Source: Monarcha castaneiventris obscurior | Lineage: Eukaryota; Chordata; Aves; Passeriformes; Monarchidae | Direction of reading: 5' to 3' | Assembly: GCA_026261815.1 (NCBI GenBank) | Contig: JAMPIT010000059.1 | Coordinates: 19,764,001-19,828,000, forward strand | Length of the DNA stretch: 64,000 nucleotides | The notes under the pieces: model-generated | What the model was told of the DNA's origin: nothing | Databases searched by the model: none | What the model saw: only the letters and a program-made list of their open reading frames with translations | Translations under genes and position numbers: made by a program | Part shown: positions 42,501-54,952 of the stretch, piece by piece | Layout of the letters: each line of letters opens with the position of its first letter | How positions within the stretch are numbered: position 1 is the first letter of the stretch

Positions 42501-45500
42501 AGAAATCTTTTTAACAGAAGTAGAAGCTCTAAACAAATGGATAAATTATAGATAGTGTCATAGAAATTATTAATCCCTGGAAAATATATACCTAAATAAG
42601 TGGATGAATACTGAGATGCCACTCTGAAATACCGAAAGCTTGCCCAGGAAAGAATTTTATACTGCTTATACATGTGATACAACAATCTGTATTTGAATCA
42701 TCACATAATCACTTTTGCCATAGGCAAATTTCCTTGGTACTTTGAGTGTCTGACCCAGCAATTTTAATACTTTGACACAGTTTTCTGTGGGTGGTGCTAC
42801 TATATATATGGAAGCTTTAAAAGACTCCTGAAAAATAATTTTTATTAGAAAAAAATGGATTTTTAAATTGTCCTATTTACAGAAGGCAAAAAATAAATTT
42901 TGATGATATATCTATTTAGAAGGATTTTTAATAAACTTAAGGCATATAGCTGGTATTCCCTTGTACTTTATGCATACAAAAAGATGAAATTTTCAGTACA
43001 TTTGAATTCCATACTCAAAGATATGGCTTGTTAAATATTGTTCCCCATGCCTGTGGCATTTTTTGGACTTTGAAGCTGCTTTTTGAAAGACACTCCTTTC
43101 CAATTACATAGAAGATCAAGGAAAAAAAGGATAGGTGTAGATCGCTGTGCTAGAAAATGAAATGTAAATCTGCTGCTAATACTGACTGTAAAGTGAGAGG
43201 AAAATCTGGCAGCAGATGCAGCTCTTCATAAATACTGTGGTTATCTTTAAATTTGCTAAGAAAGCATACAAATCCATGAAATGCTACAGCTGAAGCCTAT
43301 CATTCTAAAATTTTGAAAATGAAATGTAGTTTGAATTAAACTACTTGTGGTGAAATTCTCTTATTAAAAATCACTAGTAATAACTTATAAGTAACTATGT
43401 ATGAAAAGTAAAGTAGTAAAACATCAAAGTAACAAATATTAGAGAGTACTCAGAACATTTTTTTTTCCCTCACATACTCTCTGCCTTTTTAGCTGCAAAA
43501 CCTCTGATCTGCTCAGTTCCCTTTTCAGTGCACACAATTTTAATCTTCTGTTGTGTATCCTTGAAATTATTACTTATATTTGGGAAAGCATTCATCACGG
43601 CATCAGTCGTGCAATTCTTTTATTGCAGAAAGACAGAAGAAACTGAGGTCTAGAGGAGAGATTTATCCCTTTACCTTCCTCCTGGACATGCCATAACCTA
43701 CTTCTAGCTCCTGCTTATACAGCCATCTTTTTCAAATGCTTTCTTCTGTATGTCTTTCCATCAAGGAGAGAATAACTTTGCAAATAAAACACCAAAAATC
43801 CTCACATCACCAAAACCAACCCATAGAATTCATCATTAAAGAACCTGATGTCTTTTCTGGTAATGTCTTTGCATGTCGCTTATGCCTTGATATTTTGTGA
43901 CACTTTGACAAAATTGCATATTAAACTGACGTAGACCATGTGCGATAATGGATTGCTTGGCATCCGTAATAAAGGTATATGGAGAGGAAGGAAATCAGAT
44001 CTACATCTTCAATTAATTTTTGTTTGCTCATTCAACTGAAGGAAAAGCTGATATCATCATTTCTGGCTCCCCAAAGTAAAAGTTAGGCTGTGTACATCTT
44101 GAAAGAAAGCAGGAGCTCCCCTTAATTTCTTAGGTGGCCTACAAAGTGAATGATATTATCAGACTTAATCAATGCCTAGATGTGCTTTACCTCATAACTG
44201 CTTATAGTTTTAGTAAATACGACTAATGATTTCTAATTTGCTGGTGGCAGTATGGCTCTTCTTCAAAATTTTTAGAGATAAGGCTCCCTAGAAGCCTCTT
44301 AAAAGTTGTCTGAAGTTTGTCATCATTTGCAGATATTTTAATCTAGAGTTTTATAAAACTTTACTTCCATGGGCAAAAATATTGTAATAGGCTTGCATGG
44401 TGCTAGGATTTTGAAACACTAGAAATCCAGATTCTAATAGACGAATAATTTTATTTTAAATAGCTGATTTTTTTAATCAGGTTAAAAAAAAAATAAAAAG
44501 GCGTTTTGAGGAAAAATGGATTGTGATGTTGTGTTGTGTGCCTTGAAAAAGAAGCCAAGTCAAATGCACACACATTCTTTGGCCCAGAAATCTTTCTTTT
44601 GCATAAAAGACAGTGCATAAAAAGCTACACCCCCTAGCTGTTGGATTTGTTACACATACAAGAATTTTGAAATCATGTGACTGTTTTCTGAACTCCTGCT
44701 CAGATTTTGGCTAACATGCAGCTTGTGCTAAGGGCTGAGGCATGTTGGGAGCAGCTCCACTGGACCAATGAAAGGGCAACACGAAGGCAGGACCATGGCC
44801 AGGAAAGGTGAAAGGTCATTATGCAGTCAATATCACCTGTGCTTGCTGTCTCCAGCAGGTACAATCCTGTGCGTTGGTTTTCTGACAGTTTCTCCAGAAT
44901 CTGCTAACTAAAAGAAAAGGTATAGACCAAACTTCCAAGTTGGAAGGTATAAATGTATCAGCTTACCCAAAAGAGTTTTTGAAGCAGATCCGACAGCAGC
45001 TTGAATGCTGATGGTTTTGTTCTTCCCAGTGTGTTACAGGGAACACCCACACCATGATGGGGGGAGGAAGGATGAGTAGTACCTTTACCATCAGCTAGGT
45101 AGCTATTTTGCTCATAGGTACACAAGCTGCAGGTTAGAGAATGTCTGTATTAGAAACATCGTGAATTAAGAGATGAATCAGTGAATTCACATATTAAACA
45201 ACTCTGTACAAAGGGAATTGAGCCCTTAGATGTTGAACTGGTTTTCTTTATAAATGAGCTCACAAAATAAATTTTAATTCAAAGAGTACATTTTCCTAGG
45301 AAGTCGACAGATCCAAATGGACCATGACACCATTGACCATTACTTATGAGCAGCTGCAACACAACTGATGTTGATTATCTCAAAAAAAAGAACCAAACAA
45401 CAATTCAATTGAAAATGTAAAGTGCAAAATTTTGCTTGCAACACATTTTCAAGGGTGTTGCAGTTTGATTGGAAACCCTCTTCCTCCAGTATAAAATTTC

Positions 45501-45941
45501 TAAGCATTAAACAAACAATTATGGTCAGATGGAAGATATTTACACCCAAGAGATGAACAAACCCAATATAAAAAGAAAGAGAAAATTTCAATTGAAATAC
45601 AGCCTCAGAGTCTGTTATTAAACAATGCAACATGCAATACAGGAATAAGAAGTGACATAATGGGGAATAAGCCATGCAGGTTAGGTTCAACACTGAGAGT
45701 ATTTAACATGCAAATAAAACATCCTAAGTGTTTTCATTTTGTATATCATGTAGAATTTGCTTATTGAGGATAAATATTAAAGTATTCTGAAATAAAACAT
45801 AATGCTTTTAATAATGTACTGATGCATTTTTGATCAATTCATTAATCCCTTAACAGGAATATTTCTTCTTTTTAAAACATCTCAAAAAATGCATTTATTG
45901 CACGTTAATCTAAGAACACACGCAAGCCCTCTTTTGTGTAA

Positions 45942-45988
45942 TTACATTAATATGCTGTCAAATTTTACATTAATATGCTGTCAAATTT
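45942..45988. repeat. 23-bp perfect tandem duplication
   Basis: The unit beginning TTACATTAATATGCTGTCAA occurs twice in a row with a period of 23 and no mismatch, in otherwise unique intergenic DNA. This indicates a recent local duplication. Confidence 0.95.
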
Positions 45989-48900
45989 GTTTTCCTTGTT
46001 GATTATTAAAGAATGATCATTCATAGGAAGAAACGGATTATACAGAGAGATAGAAATCCAGTGCTATTTCTTAATCATTATTTTTAAATGTATTAGACTT
46101 CTATCCCTTCTATCTAGACAAACAATTCAACTGAACTGTGTAAATTCAGTGAATTTTGGCATTCTGAATTTCAAGTATTCATTGACTTAAGAAAAAGTAA
46201 TTTACATTGCCTCAGACTCTTACTGACTTCTTGTTAAAAACTTTCACATTAATTTTAGCATTTAGGTTTGTAGGACAGTAATTACCAAGTGTGCACTTTT
46301 CCCTTTGGCATAATATTGACCTAATATTCAATGTTAATGAAGTGTTCCATGAAATAAAAAAATAAAAAAAGGAAAAGAAAAAATTATTTAAAGTAGAATT
46401 GCACAGTATTTATCTTTCTACAAGTTCTATTTGAGCAAAGGGGATTTTTCTTTTTCCCAATAATAAGCTATTATTTCTTTCCAATAGTGTTGACTGGCAT
46501 CAACCCACTTTAACAGAATACGAGCTCCTTCACCTCCACCTGCCCATCCTATTAAGTGCCACTGACAACTTCCCAGGTGACAATGTTTCCATACACCTGG
46601 CACATGCAAGCCACCAGACTGCCCTTTGGCTGTCGCACACCTCACTGCCCTGGCTGAAGACTCCACTAGCCTCTCCAGCCTCTGTATTCTGGCTCTTCCC
46701 CTTACTGCTGTGCATTGGAGACACACTTAATGCTGGTTTTTGGATTCACAATAGCTTCCTACACTTATAAAACAAAATTAGTCTAGAAGAGACTTTGAAA
46801 AATGACAGAAAACTCTTTGACTCTTTCAAAAAGCTCACTAAAGTAATTGTGGAAAGTGTTCATTTAGAGATACTACCTTTTTTCAGTGCTATGGAATAGC
46901 TGTGCATTTTTGAAATGGGAAACTGTTCTTAGTGACGGCTGGATGTTGTGGTAAGCAATTGCCTCAGGTAATGATGAATCAACATAGAAACCAGCTACAT
47001 TTTTTATGACATTTTACATTTCCAGAGCTATTTCTTATATTGACTGAGGGAGTTCTTAACCCTACAAGGACAATGCAAAAAAACAGGGTGAGAGCTGATT
47101 CTCAAACCAGCTGAGTCTTCTCAAATCAGCTGTTTTCTTGTACTTGCGCATATAAAGAGTCTAAACTCTTTTTGCCTGTTTTGTGGGAACTGTTTGGGTT
47201 GAGCTATTTCCCACAAGGAAATATGACTGTTTTTATTGCTAAGACTAATAGCAGGTTGGCCTCCTAGCATGGTATTGGCATTAAAGCTCCATCCTGGACA
47301 CAGACATATTTTGCTTGGGTTGAAAACTTGCACAGAAGACAGAGCTGATTTCTATGTTTTGAGCTGAACAAGAGATAGCGCACAGCATTTATTTTATAGA
47401 CTTAATTAATTTGATCTTATAACCAATATAGTGTATCAAGCATGAAGAAGGCCTGTGCACAGCACATTTCCAATAATGAGTTTTGTGTAATTTGCAGCAA
47501 TTTAAAAAGAATATGCAGAGAAGTCAGAAATAGGTATGATTATGTTAACTTCTACCACAGAAGCTTTTAGCCAAAAGTATTTAAGCAGTGCAATCTAAAT
47601 CTTGGAAATTCGTATCTCTATAGCCTCCAAGTTCTTCATTTTCCCACAGCTCAGAAAAAAACCCAACTAAACAAACCCATAAACCTCACCACTGAAGACA
47701 AGAGCAACTCAAAGATGGCAGAATTAGGGGCAAACTATTCCTTTCATCCAACCATTGGATGCCAGCAGAGGTCACTGGGAACAAAATGTCCTGGTTTTGG
47801 TCAGGATGCTCAATTTTTATGTAATGTTTCAATTCCCAGGTTGATTGTTCAGTTCATATGCATGGCAGGAGTACTAGTATTACTGGAGAGTTAACCACGC
47901 AGATCGAACAAAGGTTGAAAAGAGATGCTGCACTGGGATATATCATTTGGAGAGAGTTGGGACTATTCCGTGATAATGATGCTCAAATGAATTAATTATA
48001 TCTACAGTATGGTGAGCATGAGTACTTCCCTTTAGTTTTTTCTCCCAACGCTTATTATAAAGCATAACCAATAAGTATATGACTTTCCAGTAGGAAAAAA
48101 CTTTAACAACTGTGCATTTATCTAACACTAAAACTTAGAAAGTTCAGTTTTTCTCCCCATTACAATTAATCCTGTCAAACATAACACTGGCCAATTTTAT
48201 TTTAGAGTTTGGAAGTATCTCTTGGACACTGTAACATTACAAGTTAAACCAACTTTAAAAAGAATAATTAATAGCTGAAAGAGCAAGAATTGAAGGAAGG
48301 CAACAGATAAATGATGTGAAATCACTGAGGCTGTTGCATAAAGGAAAGTTCATTGTGATCCCAAAAATTCATATAATCTTTATGAGTAATAACACAACTT
48401 CAAAACCCTATGAGATCTGAGTCTTTGTTGCCTCTCCAACAGCTGGAATAACTGACCAATGTAGAGCATAGCTCTTGAAACATAGAAGGTACACACTTAA
48501 ACTCAGTACAAAAAGAAAAAAGCTGGAAATAGACAGCTACTTCTTGCTTATTTATTATAACTGAACTCTCTCTAGGGCTGTGAGTAGACATATTAGCAGT
48601 TAATCATCTGTTAGGCTCTTTATAAACATTAAACATTTTTCTGCATAACACCCAAGGGTTTTAGCTCTCTTAATTTATTTTAGGAGTCATATTCTGAGAA
48701 CTTCCTAGAGAATTACATTATTCAAACACCCATGTTTACACTATGAGTGAAATTGAATTTGCAGGAAAATCAACAGTAATATTCTGCTGGCACACAGTAG
48801 TCTAGAAATTATTGGATATTGAATGGATAACAGAAAAATGGATGCAGCCATAAAACAAAGGTTGGGTGAAGGCTACTGCAGAGATGAAGAGATGGCAATG

Positions 48901-49769
48901 TACAAATGTTTGACTGAAGGTTGATGCAACTTCTGCTCTACAGTTTTGCACTACATATATACAGAATCTGGAATCAATTCCTTCCTATGGGTTTCCTGCA
49001 TGACATAAATTATTACATACATTATATCAGCCAGGCTGACAGTGCAAAAGTATTAAAAAATAGTTAATTGCACTTCACCTTCTGAAGAGTCTGGGTTTGT
49101 GGGGGAAAAGAGAAGTAAGGAAGTAAAGGAAGTTCATACTATTTTGAATGCCTTTATTACCAAGAAGTAGGATTAAAAAAACAACAAAAAAACCCCTCAA
49201 CAAAAAGCAAAATTTTGAATGGACACTCAACACCTTCCTGGTTCTCTTCATACTCTCTCCAAAAAAAAGGTTGCACAATTTTGCTAGCAGTTAATGTGTA
49301 TCACTTTTTCCCCATTAGTTAAGATAAAGAAAGAATCTTCAACTAAATCATAAATAGCTAAGCTTTTTCCATCAAGTTAAAATTAATTTCATTAAATGGT
49401 CAATACAGAGTGCCAAACGAAGTTTTGATGATTAACTATTTTACTTTGTAATAGCAATCTCATCAAAGCTTTTTCTAAGCTATTTTCTACTGTACCACAA
49501 TCCTCCAATAATCTAATTATGTCCCAGAAACAGAGGAAATTGAGCAAGAAGACTGCTTAGTACCCACGTTTTTTTTAAGTTGGGTCACAGACTGCAGTGC
49601 CACAGTCCATCCTGACATCTTTGTGTAACTTGGCTTACTCTTCATTGAACTCAACATTCTGCAGAAAGGAGGAATAGAAGAGTGACATTTCCAAACCATT
49701 CTAAACTAGAGGTTTGTCAGTGCAAGACAGAAGGCAAGTATTTGTCTGGATGAGTACAGACATGGTATA

Positions 49770-49910
49770 AAGCCAATAATTGGCTTATGTAATTCAATGT
49801 GGACAAATGTAAAGACATACAATTTTTATAAGGTCCAAACATTTTGTGTTCAAGAACCATCTGTTCAGTGCTCTTGGCCATTCTGAGAGGAGCAGAATTC
49901 TATGATTCTA
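49770..49910 (+). repeat. Possible very short CR1 remnant
   Basis: TGTGGACAAATGTAAAGACATACA resembles, in two parts, the CR1 sequence encoding DKCK-type residues after the RT core. ATTCTATGATTCTA near 49889-49902 resembles the CR1 3' tip. Both matches are short and the sequence between them is not recognisably CR1. Confidence 0.25.
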
Positions 49911-51062
49911 GGATTATTCAACAAAAAATAGGAAATTTCCTCATTAGCTACTGCCAGACCAAGAAACCCCAAAACAACACTCCATCTGAAATAATGAAAA
50001 ATAACTGGGACACAAAGTCTGATGTTTTGAAGTTGAGGAAAGGGTAGTTGATACTTTTCTTTTTAATATACAGAAATCAGCTCATTCATCTTATGGCAGA
50101 AAACAACATTTCAGAAATATCAGCTATAAAAGGGTAATATGAAATTGAATCAGTTAGATGCACATTCAGAAATGTTAGTATTTAGGAGAGTATGACTTTT
50201 TTTTGCTTCATCTCTTGTATTGCTATACAGTTGAGGACTTTCCCTACCATTCAATCACATATTAAGCACATGGAAAGAGGAGTTTTATATCAGCTTTTAA
50301 GATGATAAAAGACAAATATTCATTTGATCTCTGCCACAAGACAGTCCCACAATCAAACATCCCTTTACCATAAGGGACCTGTCTTCCTCTGTAGTCATTT
50401 TGCCTCCTTGAGCAGAAATATTCTGCTAGAAATCTCTTGCCTAAACACTGAATATCACTGAGAAAGTGAATCGTGAATTTGTGAAGAAAGCCTTCTGGGA
50501 ATTAAAAACTCATCTCTCATGTCTGAAACAGGTTTTAGTAAAGCTCAGAAAAAGAGTGTTTGTTGATCACTTACAAATTTTTTTATAGAATTTGCAAACA
50601 TGACAGAAAGATTCTAGCAAGCTTTCCAGACACTTTAAAAATCTTTCAAAGAAAAAGAAAGAAAAACCCAAACAGAAAACATTTGTATCTTCCATCAAAA
50701 ACAAAACAATCCAACACAGTATTAAGAAATATTCTAGATAACCTTTTGCTCTCCACCAGGGGCAGTGGTTTGGAATCAAAAGCTAATCTTTCTTCCCTAT
50801 AACTTGCCAATTCTGCAACTTTCTGTACTTCCTGATAACAGACCTTTACTCTCTATAGTTTCATTTTTCTTACTGGACTGAACAGTGTTCCCAGTTTTAT
50901 CTTATAAAATAAACGCTATATTTCTCTGCTCACCCTAACTGATGCCACGATGATTTTTTGCCTTCTCTTTTATATACATTTTATATATATATTTTATACA
51001 TACCTTTTATGTATCTTCAGTGCAGTCGGGTAAGTTAACATAGTCCTAATATTTTGTTAAGC

Positions 51063-51425
51063 CAGAAGACCAAACCTCCTTGAGGCCTCATAGTTGGAGG
51101 CCAGAAAGCCCTATGCTATCCTGAGAACACATCCTGTAAATGACAATAGGCCCATACAGGGGGGAATTCCTCGGGATGGGGGGATATCATGCTATTCATT
51201 CAAGCCTCTCATTGGGGAATCTTTGGTAGATATGCTAATTTACAAGGTCCATAAATTATATACACGATCAATTTTGAATATGCATATTGCATATTCCACC
51301 TTGGTGAAGCAGTGCACCATAAGTATCCTCATTAAACACCAACGTAAAAACCTTTTTTCCCTTAAATGTGTCTGGCTCTTAATTTTTAAGACCAGGAAAA
51401 GGCATCATAACAACTTTTCTTTTTA
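51063..51425 (+). repeat. Possible old LTR-like sequence
   Basis: The block has LTR-like layout: CTCATTGG (CCAAT-type) near 51207, an AT-rich CATAAATTATATAC near 51251, an ATTAAA poly(A)-like signal near 51330, and a T-rich then GTGTCTGGCTC stretch. It differs in texture from its surroundings. No terminal duplication or inner sequence is seen, so the call is weak. It could be any old dispersed repeat. Confidence 0.35.
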
Positions 51426-54391
51426 CTCAACTATATATTGACTTTTTTTCTTCAATATGACTAAACAGAGTTACAGGGAACATTTCACTGTTTTGTCTTG
51501 GTTTTTTTTTTTTTTTCAAAGGAAGAGCTGTGATAATCTTTTGTATAACTGATATATAATCACAGGCATCTTCTATGCTCCTCAGTCTAAACACATGGAT
51601 CCTTATCCCACTTACTAATATTTAGCAACTTTAATATAAAGTTTTCAGTTTATTTGCAACATGTCATTCTGCCAGGTCAGCAGTGCAAGCGAACCATGAT
51701 GAAATATTTAATGTTAAGTTTTACTAATATTATTTGTCTTCAAATTCTCTGGCTAAATTCGTGGAGAAAGAGGAGGAATACATCTCTGAACAACTCGATG
51801 CACCTCTCCATAAACTCAAGCAGTCATTACCTCTGTGTTTCCCTAAATTCTGAAGCAGAGTAACACAAGTAAACTTTGTTGCTTAAAGGAGGGTACACCC
51901 CATAAACACTGAAATTTCAAAGGTTCCTCCTTAAAAAAAAAAAAACAACCAGTTTTTAACCTTTTTCTGAAGATAATATCCAAGATAATGAGCGCAAAAA
52001 TGACTTATTCAGAGGAAACCTGTTAACATTTCTTGCCTGTTGTCACTGCAGACATCCTCCTAAAAAAGTGTATGAGGCAAGATCCGCATATTAACAAAGC
52101 TAATGGTAACTTCAAGAATTATAGAGGGAAGGCATAGGTTACTATGACTTCCTGCCAAGGATTTCAGCCCTTGATGAGGACTAATAGATGACGTGCGTGG
52201 AGTAGTAGTTATACCTAATAAGACTATTAAGTTTCTTAATGGAAAATTCTACAGTTTATGCACTTCAGTCTGCATTGTGAGGCCTTGACCAAAAGATTCA
52301 AATCATGTATACCCTTAGCTTTTTAAGCTCTCTTAGAAATTACATACATACCTAAGCTTGCACTGTTTGTATGGTGGCTGAAGTAGCAACATAAAAAGCA
52401 GTTGCTTTCTTACAGCGCCAGAGCAATCATGAAAAAACCATATTTCTCTAAGAAATTGTATCTGTTTTGACTCATTATATCCTGAAAAGATGGAAAATAA
52501 TAGCCAAAAGTGAGAACTAGGACTGGACATACACAGGGGCAACAAAACCATTCTTTCCAGCCATCCATTTTAATAAAGGCATTGGAACACATTTGATTTT
52601 AGTCTCATTATGGAATAAATACACAATTTTGGAACTTCAAAGCACCATGAAATGAATCTGTCACATTCTCAAGGTCTCTCTAGTATATGGCGCTTTTGAA
52701 AATCTGGTCGTTAACGTTTTGTCTTAAAGAGAGAGCTTGTTAAAAGTGAAAACTGTGACACATGATAACCAATAACACCCTTGAGAGATTTTTGCATGTA
52801 TTTGCATAATTTTGCTCCCTTTAAAAGCAATAATGCAGACATGAAGCAAACCCCTTATTACTTACACACTTTAAAACAATGAGTATACATTTGTTTTTTA
52901 CTTTTGTTCAATTAGCCTAACCTCCTACAAAACCATTTGTAATAATCAGAATTTACTGCCATGACACATATGGGCATGAGTGGAACTAATCATCTGCAGG
53001 CTGTCCCTGCTGCTGAGCTGAACAAACAAGCTGTTCAAGACTTCTTCCTGCAAACACTTCTGCTTCATAAATCATGAGAACCTAATGTAACATTTTCCCT
53101 TTTTTTTTAAGAGGCTTAACTGAGATCCACAAACTCATGTCTGAATGTCACAAAAAAAAATAGAAAAAAAAAAAAAAGAAATACATGGACCCAAAGCAGA
53201 GAGTAATAAACAAGCACAACAGCCCAACTGCAGTTTTAAGCTATAGAATTAATAGTATGTGTTCTGGTGCCCACACCTGTGACAGATGGTCAGCAGAGAA
53301 GAAAGCTATCCCTATCAGAACTGCCGAGTTCTTAAATCCCGATGCACAAACCACAGATGGCACTGGCAGAACAGTTCAGAGAATTAGAGATCCAGAAATA
53401 GACTTTTCCTTTTCTGTATTGCACTCCTAAAATGCGAGGGCACTATTTGCAAATTACCTAAGAGCAACCACATCATTTGGTTAAAGCAACTTGTCAGCCT
53501 TCATTAATATAAATGTTGGATAGTAGGTCAGGGGCATGCTAATCCAATAGATCGATCAATTCTTTTTACGTTTCAGTGCTCAGAATTTCCATTGACCATG
53601 GGGAATGATTGCAGCTCACAGACCCTGAACATTTTTGTGCAACTCACAAATAATCAAGGTACTGCTTTGCACTCCAGGCAAATGATCAGTCTTGGAAATC
53701 TATTAATTGTTTGAAAATGTCACACTGTGTGAGTTGATACAGGTTCCCTGATCAAATTCTGAAACTATGAAAGCTACAAAAATTTGGAGAACTTCAACTG
53801 ATTTTTCTATTTCACCTTTGTGTGTGAGTCTGAGCCTCTAAATCCCTACACAGACCTGCCAAATGAAGCCCAGGATCTACATCTGTAGAGGTAAGTAAAA
53901 AAGGCACTTGTTACCTGGGAGAAAATACATCATAGTGACAGGATTCAAATACAATGAATTTTGAGTATCTAATTAGAAAATTACTACTTTAAAACAACCA
54001 ACGCACTCCCAGCTCCATATATGCAGTGTGCTCCCTTTGACTGACCAGAAGAGTTTAAGAGGATAAATTATTACAAAGAGAAATCTAAATAAATTGTATT
54101 GTTGGCAGAAGTACCTCATCAAAAGTGCTGTGGTTAGAAAATCAAACACAGCTGGTTCCTATAAATTTTAGGAGAGCAGCCAGAGATTTAAGCCTGTGTC
54201 AGTATGGAGATGGGTATTTAATCATGTCTTGAACGCAGAAAAAGTGTTTCTCCCAAGTGATTAAAAATAGATTTAACAAGTAGGCTTTTTTGTTTCCATC
54301 AGATACGAAAGAAAGAAGATGGAAAGAAACATCACGAAAGAGTAGAAAACGCCAATTTTAAAAAAATAACAAAAAATTAGTTTAGTTTTTA
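51426..54391. other. Intergenic, no gene seen
   Basis: AT-rich flank of the provirus with poly(A) runs near 51930 and 53151-53178. No coding or named repeat sequence was recognised. Confidence 0.65.
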
Positions 54392-54397
54392 GGCCTC
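54392..54397. repeat. Target-site duplication, left copy
   Basis: GGCCTC abuts the outer end of the 3' LTR and matches the six bases at 62716-62721 exactly. Six bases is the integration stagger of alpha- and betaretroviral integrases. It shows that the element is a single intact insertion rather than an LTR recombinant. Confidence 0.93.
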
Positions 54398-54952
54398 TGT
54401 TGCCTGGCAGTCCTAGCTGTCCTCAGCGCAAGACGCCGGCCCGAAGGAACCCTGGTCGCCTCAGATCCGAGGTGCCACGAGTTAGGCAGGGATGGATCCT
54501 GCAGACGGGGGCCGCTCCACACGAGGAGAAGCAAGGCGCGAATGAACAGGCGAGGAGGCAAAGGGTAGCGAGAGGGGGTTTCCCCCTGAGCTCCTTTATT
54601 GAGAAGGTCCTGAGGGAAAACTCCGAAGGGAAAAGGGGTGCATGCCTCTTTTAAGGAGGGCAAATCTGGGAGGGGCGCCGGATAGCCAGCCAATAGAGAG
54701 TGAGAGGGTAGGAGGGTACAGTATCTGAGGGCCAACAAAATTTTTACAAAGGGGTGGTACACACGCGTCAGTCAACTCCCAACCAATCATTCGACGCCTT
54801 CTGGGGGAATCTTCTGGAACCTGGGCTGGGCTTAGACTGTGGTGCCGCCCATGGAGGAGTCCTCCCAGGAGGAGTCTCCGTCCCCAGAGGCGGAGTCAGA
54901 GGCGGAGTTGGAGTGAATGGCAGCCGCCACCGTTGGGGCCTGCCCCTCCACA
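54398..54952 (-). repeat. 3' LTR of the provirus
   Basis: This is the 555-bp 3' LTR on the minus strand, directly preceded by the purine-rich tract and identical by eye to the 5' LTR. The last 39 sense codons and the stop of env lie inside its U3 end (54832-54952). It carries the same TTAAAAG (54654-54648) and AATAAA (54600-54595) motifs, the latter serving transcript end formation. Confidence 0.95.

Larger units (their letters stand above)
39553..51062. other. Intergenic, no gene seen
   Basis: AT-rich DNA. A locally GC-richer island at 46427-46726 has a 99-codon minus-strand frame (start MCLQCTAVRGRARIQ) that I do not recognise. The 23-bp duplication is at 45942-45988. A CR1 remnant near 49770-49910 is possible. 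Confidence 0.6.
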
